DNA of 64,000 bases, taken from Brevibacillus laterosporus. Lineage in GTDB: Bacteria > Bacillota > Bacilli > Brevibacillales > Brevibacillaceae. The DNA is taken from positions 47,041 to 111,040 of the forward strand of contig NZ_JAUKFY010000015.1 in assembly GCF_030489605.1 (NCBI RefSeq), written 5' to 3'. This document shows, in pieces, positions 45,877 to 56,034 of this stretch. How positions within the stretch are numbered: position 1 is the stretch's first letter; the number at the start of each line of letters is the position of its first letter. The notes under the pieces were generated by a model. The model was not told where the DNA came from. It saw only the letters and a program-made list of their open reading frames with translations, and searched no databases. The position numbers and the translations under genes are program-made.

Positions 45877-48255
45877 TTATGAGATTTGTGATTCAGTTGA
45901 TGGTCTTGGAATTCGTACCTCGCGTGGTTTACTCCCTTCGTACGGACCAACAACTCCTTGGGCCTCCATCATATCTATGAGCCGAGCAGCCCTCGTATAG
46001 CCAACACGCAGTCTTCGTTGCAATAGAGAGGCTGATGCGGTCTGAGCTTCTGCCACAACCTGAACGGCCTGATCATACATTTCATCGTCCATGACCATTT
46101 GTGGCTCCTCGCTTATTTCCTCGGGAATCATTTCTTCGCTGTATTTTGCTTCCTGCTGTTCCTTCACAAAGGATACCACATCTTCTACTTCCTTATCTGC
46201 AACAAAAGCCCCTTGTACACGGGTTGGTTTGGAGGCTCCCATAGGTAAGAAAAGCATGTCTCCCCGCCCAAGTAATTTTTCTGCGCCTCCCATATCTAAA
46301 ATTGTTCGAGAATCGGCCATAGACGAAACTCCGAAGGCAATTCGCGATGGAATGTTCGCCTTTATCACACCCGTAATAACGTCAACAGAAGGACGCTGAG
46401 TCGCAATTAAAAGATGAATTCCAGCTGCGCGAGCCATCTGAGCTAGTCGGCAAATGGCATCTTCTACCTCTCCTGGAGCTACCATCATTAAATCGGCCAG
46501 CTCGTCCACTATCACAACGATATAAGGCAGGGGAGCTGTATATTGCCCTTGTTCTGCGGTTTTCACCATCTGATTGTACATTTCTATGTTGCGACAATTC
46601 GATTTGGAGAACAAATTGTAACGTCTTTCCATTTCTGCCACTACTTTTTTCAAAGCTACAGAAGCACGTTTTGGATCAGTTACAACAGGCGCCAGCAAAT
46701 GTGGTATACCATTATAAACATTAAGTTCTACCATTTTCGGATCTATCATCATTAATTTCACTTCGTTCGGTTTTGCGCGCAATAAAATACTCATAATAAT
46801 CCCATTAACACATACTGATTTACCACTTCCTGTAGCTCCAGCCACCAATAAATGGGGCATTTTTGCTAAATCTGCCAAAATTGGCTCTCCAGAAATATCG
46901 CGTCCTAAAGCTACAGTTAATTTGGCTTCTGAATCTTTGCATTGTGGACTTTCTAAAACTTCTCGCAGTGTCACCAAAGAAATCTCACTATTTGGAACCT
47001 CAATGCCTATAGCAGATTTGCCGGGTATAGGAGCCTCAATTCGAATGTCTTTTGCTGCTAAGGCTAAGGCTAAGTCATCGGTTAAACTTACGATACGGCT
47101 TACTTTTACCCCTGTAGCAGGCTGTACCTCATAACGTGTTACGGCTGGACCGCGATGGATTTCAGAGACAATAGCGCTCACACCAAAGCTTTTCAGCGTT
47201 TGCACTAGCTTAGCTGCATTTGAGGCATGATCTACGTCTTTTTGTTGACCTGTGTTCTTCGGTCTTGAAAGCATGGATAAATCAGGGATTATATAAGTAC
47301 TTTCAAGCTGACTATCCTCTGTTTGAAAATTTACCGTCACATCCGGCAAATCTTCTCCTTGAGAATCGGCCTTTGTTTTAATCGTAATCTTGGCTGATGT
47401 TTCTGTTTTGTTTGGCAGCTTTGTCGTTTCCTGCTCTGGAAGAGTCTCTACTCGCTCTGTGAAATCTCTTATCACGGGCGAGACCATCGCTGGTTCACTA
47501 TTTATTTGCTCTTCCCAAGGGACACTGTTATCTACAATCACTGGCGGTGGAGCCTCTATCGAACTGGCATGCTCCAAGTTTGACCCATTTCCGAGCTTTT
47601 CCTCAGATTTCTTCTTTTCTTTTTCTTCTTGTAAAAGCTGCATGGATTCTTTAACAGATTGCTTTATTTTCATATAACCCGCGGACAGCTTTCCTCGGAT
47701 GATATTAAACAGATCAACATAGGAAACCTGGAAGATAAACATGATGCCGATCAAAAAGAAAAGGCCAACAACAAGACCTGTTCCAACTGTGCCAATTAAC
47801 GCATTGGTTACTGTAAATAAAACAGCTCCGATCATTCCCCCGCCGACGCTTACAGTCGACACTCTCTGCTTCTGATCCTCTAAAATTCTCTCCCAGGTGA
47901 GCTGAATCATATTTTGATCAAAACGTCCATTACCGGATAAAAGCTCATATAACAGCAGATGGTCCCATAATAGAATTCCCATGAAAATGATGAAAAAACC
48001 GAACATTCTTGGACTCATTCTGGGGAGTTTTCGAACGAACATCATATAGACAGAAATCACAATAAGGGCAACAGGTATCAGAAAATCCCATGATCCTGCA
48101 AACATGCGAAATAAAAAGGAAAGGACTCTTTGACCTAACCAACCACTCTCCAAAAGACCGATCACACTGAGACAGATTATAATAAGACCAATCAGTTCCA
48201 GCTTAATGATCGAGGCCCATGCCGATGGGGATGTTTTTCTCTTTCTTCTACTCAT
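45877..48255 (-). CDS. spoIIIE: DNA translocase FtsK/SpoIIIE
   Basis: A 792-residue translocase. Four N-terminal membrane helices (about 15-175) and an acidic/Lys-rich linker lead to the RecA-like motor, with Walker [15 protein letters not shown] and Walker [15 protein letters not shown]-terminal gamma winged-helix domain ([20 protein letters not shown]) reads SRS-type sequences. It pumps the chromosome into the forespore. AAGGAGG precedes ATG. Context ylzJ-spoIIIE is as in Bacillus. Confidence 0.93.
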   Translation of the reverse strand: MSRRKRKTSPSAWASIIKLELIGLIIICLSVIGLLESGWLGQRVLSFLFRMFAGSWDFLIPVALIVISVYMMFVRKLPRMSPRMFGFFIIFMGILLWDHLLLYELLSGNGRFDQNMIQLTWERILEDQKQRVSTVSVGGGMIGAVLFTVTNALIGTVGTGLVVGLFFLIGIMFIFQVSYVDLFNIIRGKLSAGYMKIKQSVKESMQLLQEEKEKKKSEEKLGNGSNLEHASSIEAPPPVIVDNSVPWEEQINSEPAMVSPVIRDFTERVETLPEQETTKLPNKTETSAKITIKTKADSQGEDLPDVTVNFQTEDSQLESTYIIPDLSMLSRPKNTGQQKDVDHASNAAKLVQTLKSFGVSAIVSEIHRGPAVTRYEVQPATGVKVSRIVSLTDDLALALAAKDIRIEAPIPGKSAIGIEVPNSEISLVTLREVLESPQCKDSEAKLTVALGRDISGEPILADLAKMPHLLVAGATGSGKSVCVNGIIMSILLRAKPNEVKLMMIDPKMVELNVYNGIPHLLAPVVTDPKRASVALKKVVAEMERRYNLFSKSNCRNIEMYNQMVKTAEQGQYTAPLPYIVVIVDELADLMMVAPGEVEDAICRLAQMARAAGIHLLIATQRPSVDVITGVIKANIPSRIAFGVSSMADSRTILDMGGAEKLLGRGDMLFLPMGASKPTRVQGAFVADKEVEDVVSFVKEQQEAKYSEEMIPEEISEEPQMVMDDEMYDQAVQVVAEAQTASASLLQRRLRVGYTRAARLIDMMEAQGVVGPYEGSKPREVRIPRPSTESQIS

Positions 48256-48351
48256 GGCACGCTTGCCTCCTTTACGTATGATTACTTTTGCTTTTCCAGT
48301 CCCCTTGTAACATTCCCTTTTGACAGCGAGAATCCCTGCTTTAAGGGAACA

Positions 48352-48386
48352 AAAACAGCCGGAGTTGGTGCGTCCGGCTGTTTTTG
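48352..48386. terminator. Bidirectional terminator after ylzJ
   Basis: AAAACAGCCGGA pairs with TCCGGCTGTTTT; T-runs on both sides. Confidence 0.92.
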
Positions 48387-48449
48387 TTATCTTAATTAGT
48401 ATACCACAGGAAATTGTTACAAATACAAACTGCTAACAAAATTCCTTTA

Positions 48450-48677
48450 TTAATCAAATGAGGGACGAAATTTAACTGTTTGCCCAGGTGCATAGGCTGG
48501 ATTGACATAGTCATGTGGATTGGGACTAATCAGTCGTACAATTTTTCCTTCATAGGAATTAATAGGTTCTACCAGCATGACCGCAGCTCCCATTTGGATC
48601 TCCTGGATTTGCTGCTTTTCCACCTGCTCCTGGTTAGCAAATATGAGCTCCATTGGCATAGCAGAGTAAATAATCAT
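48450..48677 (-). CDS. ylzJ: YlzJ-like protein
   Basis: A 75-residue small protein starting [13 protein letters not shown] and ending [12 protein letters not shown], matching YlzJ. The start overlaps the tepA stop by four bases with GAAGGTG inside tepA, so it is translationally coupled. Function unknown. Confidence 0.85.
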   Translation of the reverse strand: MIIYSAMPMELIFANQEQVEKQQIQEIQMGAAVMLVEPINSYEGKIVRLISPNPHDYVNPAYAPGQTVKFRPSFD

Positions 48678-49504
48678 TGAAGGACACCTTCTTTATTACG
48701 TCTCTCTTCAATAAGCTCATTTAGTTTCTTTAACGCTTTACCAAGTCCGCCTACTTCATTAATTAAGCCATACTTAACCGCATCAGAGCCAATTACATTC
48801 GTTCCAATATCTCGGGTTAATTCACCTGTGCGTAGCATGAGATCACGGAATTTCTCCTCTGTAATATCAGAATTACGAGCAACAAATGAAACCACTCTAT
48901 CCTGCATTTTATCCAGATACTCAAAGGTTTGCGGTACACCAATAACAAGCCCGGTTAAGCGAATGGGATGGATTGTCATTGTCGCTGTCTCAGCAATAAA
49001 GGAGTAATCACCTGCAACAGATATTGGCACGCCGATAGAATGCCCCCCGCCAAGTACGAGGGTAACAACAGGCTTCGATAAGGATGAAATCATTTCGGCT
49101 AAAGCAAGGCCTGCTTCAACATCGCCACCCACCGTATTTAAGATAACCATAACACCTTCAACCTTTTGGTTTTGTTCTGCTGCCACCAATTGAGGGATGA
49201 TATGCTCGTATTTCGTTGTTTTATTTTGAGGTGGTAATTGAATATGCCCCTCTATTTGGCCGATGATTGTCAGGCAGTAAATATTGCTTTCCAACTGAGG
49301 TATGTTAGTCTGGCCAAGCTGAGTAATATTTTCTAATAGGCGCTTTTTAGCCTCCTCTGAAGGTTCCTGCTGCGGTGCTGTCGTTTCTGGCTGCTCTTGT
49401 GATCTTGATCGGTTGGGTTGTAGTTGGGGTGTTTGCGGACTCTCCTCATTATTGATTCTATTCATTGTAAATGGGGGCTTACGCAAATAATCTTTAGAAT
49501 CCAT
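48674..49504 (-). CDS. tepA: Translocation-enhancing protein TepA (ClpP-like)
   Basis: A 276-residue ClpP/crotonase-fold protein. An N-terminal disordered Gln/Pro-rich part (1-60) precedes the ClpP-like core: [20 protein letters not shown], then [14 protein letters not shown] with the nucleophile-type Ser, and [12 protein letters not shown] with a His. In Bacillus it is linked to protein export. ATG 49504 follows AAGGAGG by 12 bases. Confidence 0.9.
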   Translation of the reverse strand: MDSKDYLRKPPFTMNRINNEESPQTPQLQPNRSRSQEQPETTAPQQEPSEEAKKRLLENITQLGQTNIPQLESNIYCLTIIGQIEGHIQLPPQNKTTKYEHIIPQLVAAEQNQKVEGVMVILNTVGGDVEAGLALAEMISSLSKPVVTLVLGGGHSIGVPISVAGDYSFIAETATMTIHPIRLTGLVIGVPQTFEYLDKMQDRVVSFVARNSDITEEKFRDLMLRTGELTRDIGTNVIGSDAVKYGLINEVGGLGKALKKLNELIEERRNKEGVLQ

Positions 49505-49606
49505 CTGGCTAACGACCTCCTTTATGCTAGTTGTAGTATGGGTTAGCCTTACCGAATTCATGCATTGATGGAAAAGCTAGCCTGTTTCACATGAGTCAAA
49601 TCCTTA

Positions 49607-49672
49607 TAAAAAACACCCCTTTCATATTTGATGGCAAGTACAGCCAATCATCCATGACAGGAGTGTTTTTAT
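49607..49672. terminator. Terminator downstream of the YxeA-like gene
   Basis: AAAAACACTCCT pairs with AGGGGTGTTTTTT across a long loop; T-runs on both strands. Confidence 0.7.
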
Positions 49673-49675
49673 CAT

Positions 49676-50035
49676 CTATTTACTCTCTAAGCCTTTATTT
49701 AATTTTTCGCTTGCCTTAGCAGGAATCTCCGATATTTGTACCTCAGTATAGGAAACTACTTCATCAGGCTTCACATACACTTTAAGATACGCCTTTTGAC
49801 GCAATTGTTTAAGACCGATAAATGTAATCGTCTTTTCCATTCCATCCTGATCATATCCAGTTAACGTATATTCGTACGAGTCTGTATTTGACACTTGTTT
49901 ACCTTCTCCAACGATTTGGACATAATAAAGGTCTGCACCTATTTTTTTGAATCGATTGTCTTCAAAAAGATAATATAAACCGCCTAAAACGATCAAAAAA
50001 ACTAAAATCCCAATAATTGCCTTCTTCATTTTCAT
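49676..50035 (-). CDS. YxeA-family (DUF1093) small exported protein
   Basis: A 119-residue protein with an N-terminal membrane anchor or signal (AIIGILVFLIVLGGLYYL). The YxeA-type OB-like domain follows: FKKIGADLYYVQI ... YEYTLTGYDQDGMEKTITF. Function unknown. Two ATGs (codons 1 and 3) are possible starts. Monocistronic. Confidence 0.75.
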   Translation of the reverse strand: MKMKKAIIGILVFLIVLGGLYYLFEDNRFKKIGADLYYVQIVGEGKQVSNTDSYEYTLTGYDQDGMEKTITFIGLKQLRQKAYLKVYVKPDEVVSYTEVQISEIPAKASEKLNKGLESK

Positions 50036-50144
50036 TCTCCTCTATACGAATTCTCATGGGCTCAGTATAAGGGAGTTTTCGCCAATGTAACATTGAATAT
50101 CCTTTCATCAATATTACATTTTTGTAAGATAGGGCAAATATCTG

Positions 50145-51188
50145 CTATTTTGAGATCATTGATCCTTTTAAAAGGGAAGAAAGCGGGAGAGCAAATTCAG
50201 GGATCCCCGCAGCGTAAGGAGTATATTCATATAAGCCAAAATAAATGATTACGGAATCTCCTTTTACATAAAACGCTTGTTCATCGCTAATGGTTTCGAA
50301 CGGTGTTAATAAATACCCGTATTTTTGTTGAAATTGTTTCTTTATTTGTTGTGAAATCTCTGCTTTATAAGCAGAGTTTTCTTTGAGAAGGTCTTGCAGC
50401 GAAAGAATGTTACCTGTTTTGATATCGATTGTGTAAGCAACCCGATCAACCATTCCGTGTGCTCCACCCGTATACGTATACTGATCAAAAACGACGCTAA
50501 TTAATCCGTTTTGATTATAGGTAATCTCGTAATTAAGCAAGTAATCATAAGGATTTTCACCCTCTCTGATCTCCATTGAAGCTTGAGAACCCATTTCAAA
50601 GGTTTCAAGTGCAACTTTTTCTAGCTGATCGTTTATTTTCCGTTGAATTTCTACATTTGAGGAAAGCCATTTTAATTGCGGATATTGTATCGATACGTTT
50701 GTATTATTTCTGTTAATTTTCAGTTCTTTATTCTCGAATTGTAGGTTGTTTTCGGATACAGAATGAGTACGTACAGCTTTCGTAAAGGAATCCTGTGAAA
50801 CAGAAAAACCCATGCTTTCACAAATAATCCGCAATGGTACCAATATGGAAGAGTCTTTAATTCGTGGGGTTTCCTCCATAAATAGCTTATGTCCATTTAC
50901 GAGATAGGCATTTTCATCTACCTTCATTACTATTTCCTTTTTTGAGGAGAAGATTGAAATACGTTTTGTTTGGGGCTCGTAGTAGACATGAAATCGGAAA
51001 TCGTTGCGTAGCGTATCTAATGTTACAAATGTAGTTCCTTTGATGACTTCTCCGGCACTTCTAAGCAGTTGGGTGTCGATAAATACATCAACCTTCTTGG
51101 TAGATTCCGCTAAGACGGAATTTGCACCGAACGTAGTACAATGAAGCATTGCTGCTACCATCAAAATATAACCTCTTGCTTTTCTCAT
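50145..51188 (-). CDS. Secreted protein with copper-amine-oxidase-N-like and DUF4163/DUF3298 domains
   Basis: A 347-residue exported protein. The signal peptide (about 1-28) ends in VLA. Residues 35-145 resemble the envelope stalk domain CuAO-N (ILVPLRIICESMGFSV). Residues 160-345 match the DUF4163-DUF3298 pair found in RsiV-type proteins (VVFDQYTYTGGAHGMVDR ... LLKENSAYKAEISQQIKKQF). RsiV binds lysozyme, so a lysozyme-sensing or inhibitor role is possible, but no sigma factor or anti-sigma part is present. ATG 51188 with AAGGAGTGA. Confidence 0.8.
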   Translation of the reverse strand: MRKARGYILMVAAMLHCTTFGANSVLAESTKKVDVFIDTQLLRSAGEVIKGTTFVTLDTLRNDFRFHVYYEPQTKRISIFSSKKEIVMKVDENAYLVNGHKLFMEETPRIKDSSILVPLRIICESMGFSVSQDSFTKAVRTHSVSENNLQFENKELKINRNNTNVSIQYPQLKWLSSNVEIQRKINDQLEKVALETFEMGSQASMEIREGENPYDYLLNYEITYNQNGLISVVFDQYTYTGGAHGMVDRVAYTIDIKTGNILSLQDLLKENSAYKAEISQQIKKQFQQKYGYLLTPFETISDEQAFYVKGDSVIIYFGLYEYTPYAAGIPEFALPLSSLLKGSMISK

Positions 51189-51512
51189 ACAAGTCACTCC
51201 TTTATATACAGAACCATTCCTTCTTTTTACCATGATGCAAAAAGGACAGTATATCACATGTGATGCTTGTTTGTACTCCTTCATTAAAATTGAAAAACGC
51301 TATGTCATATTCTAGGAAATGTACAATATGACAGCTATAAGCGTCTTTTTCATATATATAAAATAACATCATTAACAATACGGAAAACAAAAACGTCAAG
51401 TCCGTTTGCTTTGGGATTATGTCAACATTCCAAGATTTAGTTAAACCCTTTCAGTTAGCATTTTACATACCTCGGCACCGCTTTTATTGTTCCTTTCCCA
51501 GGTTACCTTCTT

Positions 51513-51556
51513 ATCCTAAAAACAACGACCCATCAACGAAATCTTGACAGGTCGTT
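51513..51556 (-). terminator. Terminator downstream of the MGT operon
   Basis: AACGACC pairs with GGTCGTT with an inner TCAA/TTGA stem; the minus strand continues GTTTTTAGG. Confidence 0.85.
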
Positions 51557-51560
51557 CATA

Positions 51561-51595
51561 CTGTACCCCTGTTCCCACAGGCCATATATTTTATG
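51561..51595. repeat. Dispersed 35-base motif, copy 1
   Basis: Shares 29 of 35 positions with copy 4 (60650-60684), including the core TTCCCACAGGC. Lies between a gene end and a hairpin. Confidence 0.5.
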
Positions 51596-51600
51596 CCTCT

Positions 51601-51828
51601 TTAAGAAGAAATGATTAGACTACCCGCATGACTTCTACATTTATTCACCCCTAACCACTCCTGTCGCTTCCAATGCTTGCATGCCATTAAAATGATCTGT
51701 ATAAGTCTGATTAATAAATCTTCTAAATCTGTATCGAATAAGACATACTGATCAGACTGCTGATTAAATGGCTTAGATATAGCCTGTTGGCCTGGATGCA
51801 CATTCATCCTGCCCAAATTCCATTCCAC
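51601..51828 (-). CDS. Hypothetical 75-residue protein downstream of MGT
   Basis: Open frame MEWNLGRMNVHPGQQAIS... with a hydrophobic stretch LIRLIQIILMACKHW. It starts 16 bases after the glycosyltransferase stop, with only a weak GGTGTGGA before ATG, and lies upstream of the operon terminator. No relative recognised. It may be a real small gene or chance. Confidence 0.35.
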   Translation of the reverse strand: MEWNLGRMNVHPGQQAISKPFNQQSDQYVLFDTDLEDLLIRLIQIILMACKHWKRQEWLGVNKCRSHAGSLIISS

Positions 51829-51844
51829 ACCGGTTACAAATAAA

Positions 51845-53077
51845 CTACCTTTTTGTCATGGTACGAGTAAATTTTAACACCTCATCCGCTGCTCTCTCAC
51901 GCCCTCCAGACTTATGAAATGATTGACTGATTTTTTTTGCCTTTTCCTGATAAATCGGATTTTGCAAAACCTCGTGCACAGCTTGTTTAATATCCCCTGA
52001 TGATAGATTTTCAAAATCTAACAAAACCCCTGCTCCAAGCTCCTTCACCCGTTGTGCTATCATAGGTTGATCATTCACAATGGGAAGCATGACTAACGGT
52101 ACTTCAAAATAAAGCGATTCACTTATGCTGTTCATACCGCAATGGCTAATAAACACATTTGTGTGACGTAATACGTCTATTTGAGGGACATAATGGCGTA
52201 CAATAAAGTTATCCGGTATATCCCCTAATTCTTCCATTGTTATATTCTTCCCAATGCTAAGTACTACCTTCCCATCTATATCTTTTAAAGCCGTAAAGCA
52301 TTTTTGATAAAGCTCTAGCTGTTGGTTTACGACCGTTCCCATAGAGATGAAGATGACTTGTTTTCCTTTTAACTCATCAATGGGAAAATCACCGAGTTGA
52401 CTACGATCCGGTATTGAAGGACCTACAAAAATGTAGTTGTCATTAAACTGCTCACTATTTCTCTGGAAATAAGAAGAAGTGAACACAATATTTAAATCAA
52501 CTGGTCCAGGATTCGATAAAAAAAATCCCGGAAATAGAACTTTATATTTGCTTTCTAATTGCTTTTTACGTTCTTGTATTTTTTCCAATTGTAAAAAATT
52601 TTGAAGCGTAGCCAGCCTCTCCAGCTTCCCTTTATCATCATCTGAGTCTGTTAGTGTCATATTTTCATGAGGATCATTTGAAAATGCAAATGTAGTCCAA
52701 GTAGCAATGGATAATAACTTACATTGGTGAGCAATCCAGGTACCTACCATCGTTTGTGCATCGTATAAGATATAGTCATATGTCTCATTAGTAATTTCGT
52801 TTTGTATGGTATCCGTTATCATTTCCATGGCCTCTAAAAATTGCAGGAAAAATTCCACCGGCTGTGAATCCAGAAGATAATTGATTTCTTCAAGTATTTC
52901 TTGTGCTCTTTGATCCACAGGCCGAAAAACGGCTCCTGTTTGTTCAATTTTCTCTTGGAATTTATTGGACGAATAATAGACAATATGTTCCCCGCGCTTT
53001 ACTAAATCAGTTACTAGCCCTAACGTTGGATTTACATGACCTTCTCCCAGCATACTGATGTACAGTGCTTTTGCCAT
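51845..53077 (-). CDS. MGT-family (macrolide-type, GT1) UDP-glycosyltransferase
   Basis: A 410-residue GT-B enzyme. The N-terminal acceptor domain starts ALYISMLGEGHVNPTLGLV; the donor-binding motif near the C-terminus is FISHCGMNSISESLYFEVPL followed by DQPMIAQR. Relatives (YjiC, YojK, YdhE) glucosylate macrolides, flavonoids or lipids. ATG 53077 with GGGAGGG. A good promoter lies at 53211-53240. Divergent to a glycolipid-binding-type protein, which hints at a lipid acceptor. Confidence 0.88.
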   Translation of the reverse strand: MAKALYISMLGEGHVNPTLGLVTDLVKRGEHIVYYSSNKFQEKIEQTGAVFRPVDQRAQEILEEINYLLDSQPVEFFLQFLEAMEMITDTIQNEITNETYDYILYDAQTMVGTWIAHQCKLLSIATWTTFAFSNDPHENMTLTDSDDDKGKLERLATLQNFLQLEKIQERKKQLESKYKVLFPGFFLSNPGPVDLNIVFTSSYFQRNSEQFNDNYIFVGPSIPDRSQLGDFPIDELKGKQVIFISMGTVVNQQLELYQKCFTALKDIDGKVVLSIGKNITMEELGDIPDNFIVRHYVPQIDVLRHTNVFISHCGMNSISESLYFEVPLVMLPIVNDQPMIAQRVKELGAGVLLDFENLSSGDIKQAVHEVLQNPIYQEKAKKISQSFHKSGGRERAADEVLKFTRTMTKR

Positions 53078-53490
53078 TTGCTTCCCTCCCAAAATAAAGA
53101 CTGTTCTACTCCCAATTCCGTTTTTTCTACAGAATGCCCTTGGAAATCAGCTATAACTATTGCTTATGAATAGTGCATCCATAAAACAAACAATATAATT
53201 ATTTGTTTGGATTATAGCAGACTTTTTATTGATTTGTCTATTATATATATTCGTTTTCCACTCGATCACATCCTGACATATTAGCTTTTTACAGTATAGG
53301 ATTTCGAATAAACTTGAATATTAATAGATAAAAAAGAAAATAGACTTAAGATTTTTCAATACCATCTTTTTAGTGTTACAATTCTAAATAGCTAGACAAC
53401 TTAGACTAAAGTACCATTCTCTACAATTTGCTCGTTTTATTTGTATTCTTATAGGAAAAGGTAGTGAATCAGTTCATAGGGGGACGTATT
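53078..53490. other. 413-base divergent promoter region, MGT / glycolipid-binding gene
   Basis: Contains the MGT promoter (listed) and, for the plus strand, TTGCTC (53428) and TATAGG (53450) spaced 16, just before the gene. The AT-rich middle shows no gene. Confidence 0.45.
53211..53240 (-). promoter_or_regulatory. Sigma-A promoter of the MGT gene
   Basis: Minus-strand TAGACA and perfect TATAAT, 18-base spacer, about 135 bases before the start codon. Confidence 0.65.
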
Positions 53491-54069
53491 ATGGCAATGG
53501 CAACAGCAACAGATATTTTTTGGAGACCGAGCATCGGAAGTGGCTATGAACATTTACAATTAGTAAAAGACGATCACATGATAACGGTTGACAGCTTAGT
53601 AATTGGAAAGACAGACGAGGGAGCAATTTTTCGTGTGCAATATCAAATTATTCTAGACACGAATTGGATTGTCCGCAAAGTAATAATACAAGGTATCGGC
53701 AAAGAACAATCCCTAATACTGACCTCTAATGGGAGGGGGGAATGGCGAGATGCCCAAGGAAAGTTCATCTCCGCTATAGCAGGATGTATTGATATCGACA
53801 TATCCTGTACTCCATTTACGAACACACTCCCTATAAACCGCTTAGAGTATACTCTCTCTACTCAACAGGAAATCTCTGTCGTTTACATATCCGTACCCAA
53901 TTTATGTTATCGTCAGGTAAAACAGACCTACACTCTGATGGAAAAAAAAACTACTGAATCGATTTTTACTTATCAAAGTGGCAGTTTTACAGAAAATATC
54001 AAAGTAGATACTGACGGAATCGTCACAGAGTATCCGCAATTGTTTTTGCGCGAATATGGCCCATACTAA
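53491..54069 (+). CDS. Putative glycolipid-binding family protein (DUF1089-like)
   Basis: A 192-residue cytosolic protein. Residues include GYEHLQLVKDD, the GRGEW turn, and CIDIDISCTPFTNTLPINRL, the hallmark of the putative glycolipid-binding family. ATG 53491 with AGGGGGACG upstream is preferred to GTG 53464. Terminator at 54153. Biochemistry of the family is poorly known; the divergent MGT glycosyltransferase is suggestive. Confidence 0.78.
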   Translation: MAMATATDIFWRPSIGSGYEHLQLVKDDHMITVDSLVIGKTDEGAIFRVQYQIILDTNWIVRKVIIQGIGKEQSLILTSNGRGEWRDAQGKFISAIAGCIDIDISCTPFTNTLPINRLEYTLSTQQEISVVYISVPNLCYRQVKQTYTLMEKKTTESIFTYQSGSFTENIKVDTDGIVTEYPQLFLREYGPY

Positions 54070-54416
54070 AAATATGTGATCAACTGATCTGAGGCTGCAG
54101 CAAAACCTATAGCTTTTGAATCCTATAGCTTTTATAGCATTCTGCAAAATGACCTAGGCCCACTAATGAATGAGCATAAGTAGGCTTAGGTTTTATGTTT
54201 TCAAATGCATTCAAGCACTTGCTTTTATACTTATAAAAGGGAAAATAAGCTATTTTTCTTAAACTAGCAACATCCAATTTTTCAGCTAACACTGTTCATT
54301 TCATACCGACAAGCTCCACAGTCTTCCTTGCTTGTTGCATTAAAAATCTTTTAAGCCCAGCTTGATAGCCGTACAATGACCCTATTTTTAGAATCGAATC
54401 CAAATGTATCCACAGC
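54070..54416. other. 347-base region between convergent genes
   Basis: Carries the plus-strand terminator at 54153-54195 and two short TATAGCTTTT direct repeats at about 54107-54134. No gene seen. Confidence 0.4.
54153..54195 (+). terminator. Terminator of the glycolipid-binding-type gene
   Basis: CCTAGGCCCACT pairs with AGTAGGCTTAGG (one mismatch, one G-U), followed by TTTTATG. Confidence 0.7.
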
Positions 54417-54635
54417 TCAAATCTCTTTGGCAAATGTTAATCCCCTGTCAGCTAAAGCACGACGGATCTGATCCATTGCTTTTGGACCCATACCATGTAA
54501 CTTCATTACCTCGGCTTCACTTAGTAGAGTAAATTGTTCCAGCCGCAAATACCCTGCCGCTTCGAGTGCTCGTCTTGCCGGCTTGGCTAGCTTACTGGGT
54601 AAATCGCTTTGTGTTTCATGATCATTCTGAGCCAT
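54417..54635 (-). CDS. Helix-hairpin-helix protein, RNA polymerase alpha-CTD-like
   Basis: A 72-residue protein. PARRALEAAGYLRLEQFTLL followed by EAEVMKLHGMGPKAMDQIRR is the HhH fold of the alpha C-terminal domain. Such stand-alone proteins occur in Bacilli and may bind DNA. ATG 54635 with AGAGGGG upstream. Last recognisable core-type gene before the decayed region. Confidence 0.8.
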   Translation of the reverse strand: MAQNDHETQSDLPSKLAKPARRALEAAGYLRLEQFTLLSEAEVMKLHGMGPKAMDQIRRALADRGLTFAKEI

Positions 54636-55407
54636 CAGTAACCCCTCTCTCCTCCTTATTGAATCCCTCAAGCCGTTACATTCTATCCTTGTTCAGCTCC
54701 CTTCATTATTTATAAAGGATTTCAAAAAGGATAAGGCACCTTCTTTTTTTAATACAACTTCCATTTCATGTAAAATAAGTATATTACTTAGAGTCTGACC
54801 AGATTAGTTGACGAAAGTTATTTTTGTAATATATTTACATTATATAAATTTTCTGAATATAATAATATAGAATTATATGTCGACAGCGACCTAATGGTAG
54901 AGTCAGGTTACTACAATTATAACAGTCAATTTACAATTTATACCTATTATTTTGGATTTTAATTTTATCTAGTAAGATATCCCCTCCACCATCCGAAAAT
55001 AGCTCGTGCGTTTTCGCGGTCATGATTACTCTCTGCTTACAGGAATTCATACGTAATACTTACTCCCTACATTAAAACTGGTTTTAGACTCTTCCATTTC
55101 TTTGTAGTATCATCCACTACTTGCTTTTTTATTTATAGTGAAGATGTTAAAATGCCTTTTTCAAAACAAAAAGCCGAAACCCCTTACTGTGCAAGGATTT
55201 CCGACTATTTAACTTCATGTCTGGAATTATACTTCCATTTTTATTTATGGTCATTATAGTAGTGTTTTTTAGCGCACCGTTAGTATTTTACTGCGGTGTT
55301 TCTTCATTATAATAGAGGTCAAATGAACGGTTTTATTTTAGTGCGCTGTCAATTTTACTGTCAAAGCTGTCAGTTCCTATCTAGAGGGGTGACTTTCTTG
55401 TTCACCC
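54636..55407. other. 772-base AT-rich region without a gene
   Basis: No credible frame. Contains scattered short palindromic pieces and, at the right end, a strong stem (AGAGGGGTGA / TCACCCCTCT, 55383-55410) marking the start of the duplicated module. It probably marks the edge of the inserted or decayed element. Confidence 0.45.
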
Positions 55408-55658
55408 CTCTATCTTCTCTATCCTTGAACATAGTTCGTGCTGTCAGTCCGTGTCGTTCGTCATACTGGCAATCAAAGATAGGTTTTTGAGTTTTGAATC
55501 TCCCAAGCTCTTTGAGCGTTTGCACTCAGACAATGGCTCATTTCTGTCATTTCCGAGTCGGTAAGCTCCCTTGTCTTATTGATGAACCAAAGCTCTGCCA
55601 TCCGTTGGTGAACGATCCACATTCCCACCAGCTCCTTAATCTTGATGGTACAGTATAT
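55408..55658. repeat. 251-bp direct repeat, copy 1 (pairs with 62369-62619)
   Basis: Aligns without gaps with 62369-62619 (offset 6961) at roughly 93 percent identity. It covers a small phage-type gene and its flanks. Differences are concentrated at the edges. Confidence 0.9.
55473..55622 (-). pseudogene. Short phage-associated protein (VHQRMAEL family), frameshifted, copy 1
   Basis: ATG 55622 with AAGGAGC upstream gives MWIVHQRMAELWFINKTREL... ending AWEIQNSKTYL. The family normally continues with KLKNLSLIASMTND..., which is found here in the -1 frame after an A5 run, so one base appears lost. In this copy the -1 frame also meets a TGA at a position where copy 2 has Trp. I believe the family is the small phage protein group named DUF7667; not verified. 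Confidence 0.65.
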
Positions 55659-55691
55659 TCCTTTCATATTGCTTGTCCAAATAAAAAATCT

Positions 55692-55889
55692 TCATTCCAG
55701 GAACCAAATATCGTCTATATGTACGTTTAAGGCTTGCGCTATATCCGCTGCTGTTTCCAGATTAGGGATTGTCCCATTTACTATCTTGCTCATAGCGCCG
55801 TGAGAAACTGTTTTTTTCATCAGCCTAAGTAAATCTTGCTGTTGTATGTTTCACTCGGCCAAAATCACTTTCAACCGACTTTTTATCAA
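55692..55889 (-). pseudogene. XRE-family HTH regulator with in-frame stop
   Basis: From a TTG at 55889 the frame reads IKSRLKVILAE, stop, NIQQQDLLRLMKKTVSHGAM... and ends NVHIDDIWFLE. The stop (TGA) stands where related proteins have Arg/Lys, so a CGA-to-TGA change would explain it. Length 65 codons, a typical phage-type mini-regulator. Position matches the intact XRE gene 62677-62865 in the second module. Confidence 0.65.
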
Positions 55890-55933
55890 CTATCCTCGCC
55901 TCGCTTCCGTTATTACGTTATTACGTTTCGGCT

Positions 55934-55980
55934 TTGTCGAATCCTTTAGCGAGAAAACAGAGGTTTTGATGAAAAATGCT
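55934..55980. repeat. 47-bp repeat block upstream of XRE, copy 1
   Basis: Matches 62900-62946 with two mismatches. With the 251-bp repeat it brackets the exchanged XRE gene. Confidence 0.8.
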
Positions 55981-56034
55981 TATCAGGTTGGCTATTGCGA
56001 ACACCAGAAAAACGTGAATTAAAATATATTCGAT

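Larger units (their letters stand above)
51189..51600. other. 412-base intergenic region
   Basis: AT-rich 5' region of the secreted protein gene on the left. On the right it holds a minus-strand terminator (51513-51556) and one copy of a dispersed 35-base motif (51561-51595). No gene seen. Confidence 0.45.

Noticed and set aside
55473..55658. Programmed -1 frameshifting in the small phage gene
   Set aside because: The site C-AAA-AAC does not form a proper X-XXY-YYZ heptamer in the zero frame and no downstream stem is obvious; reported only as an open question.
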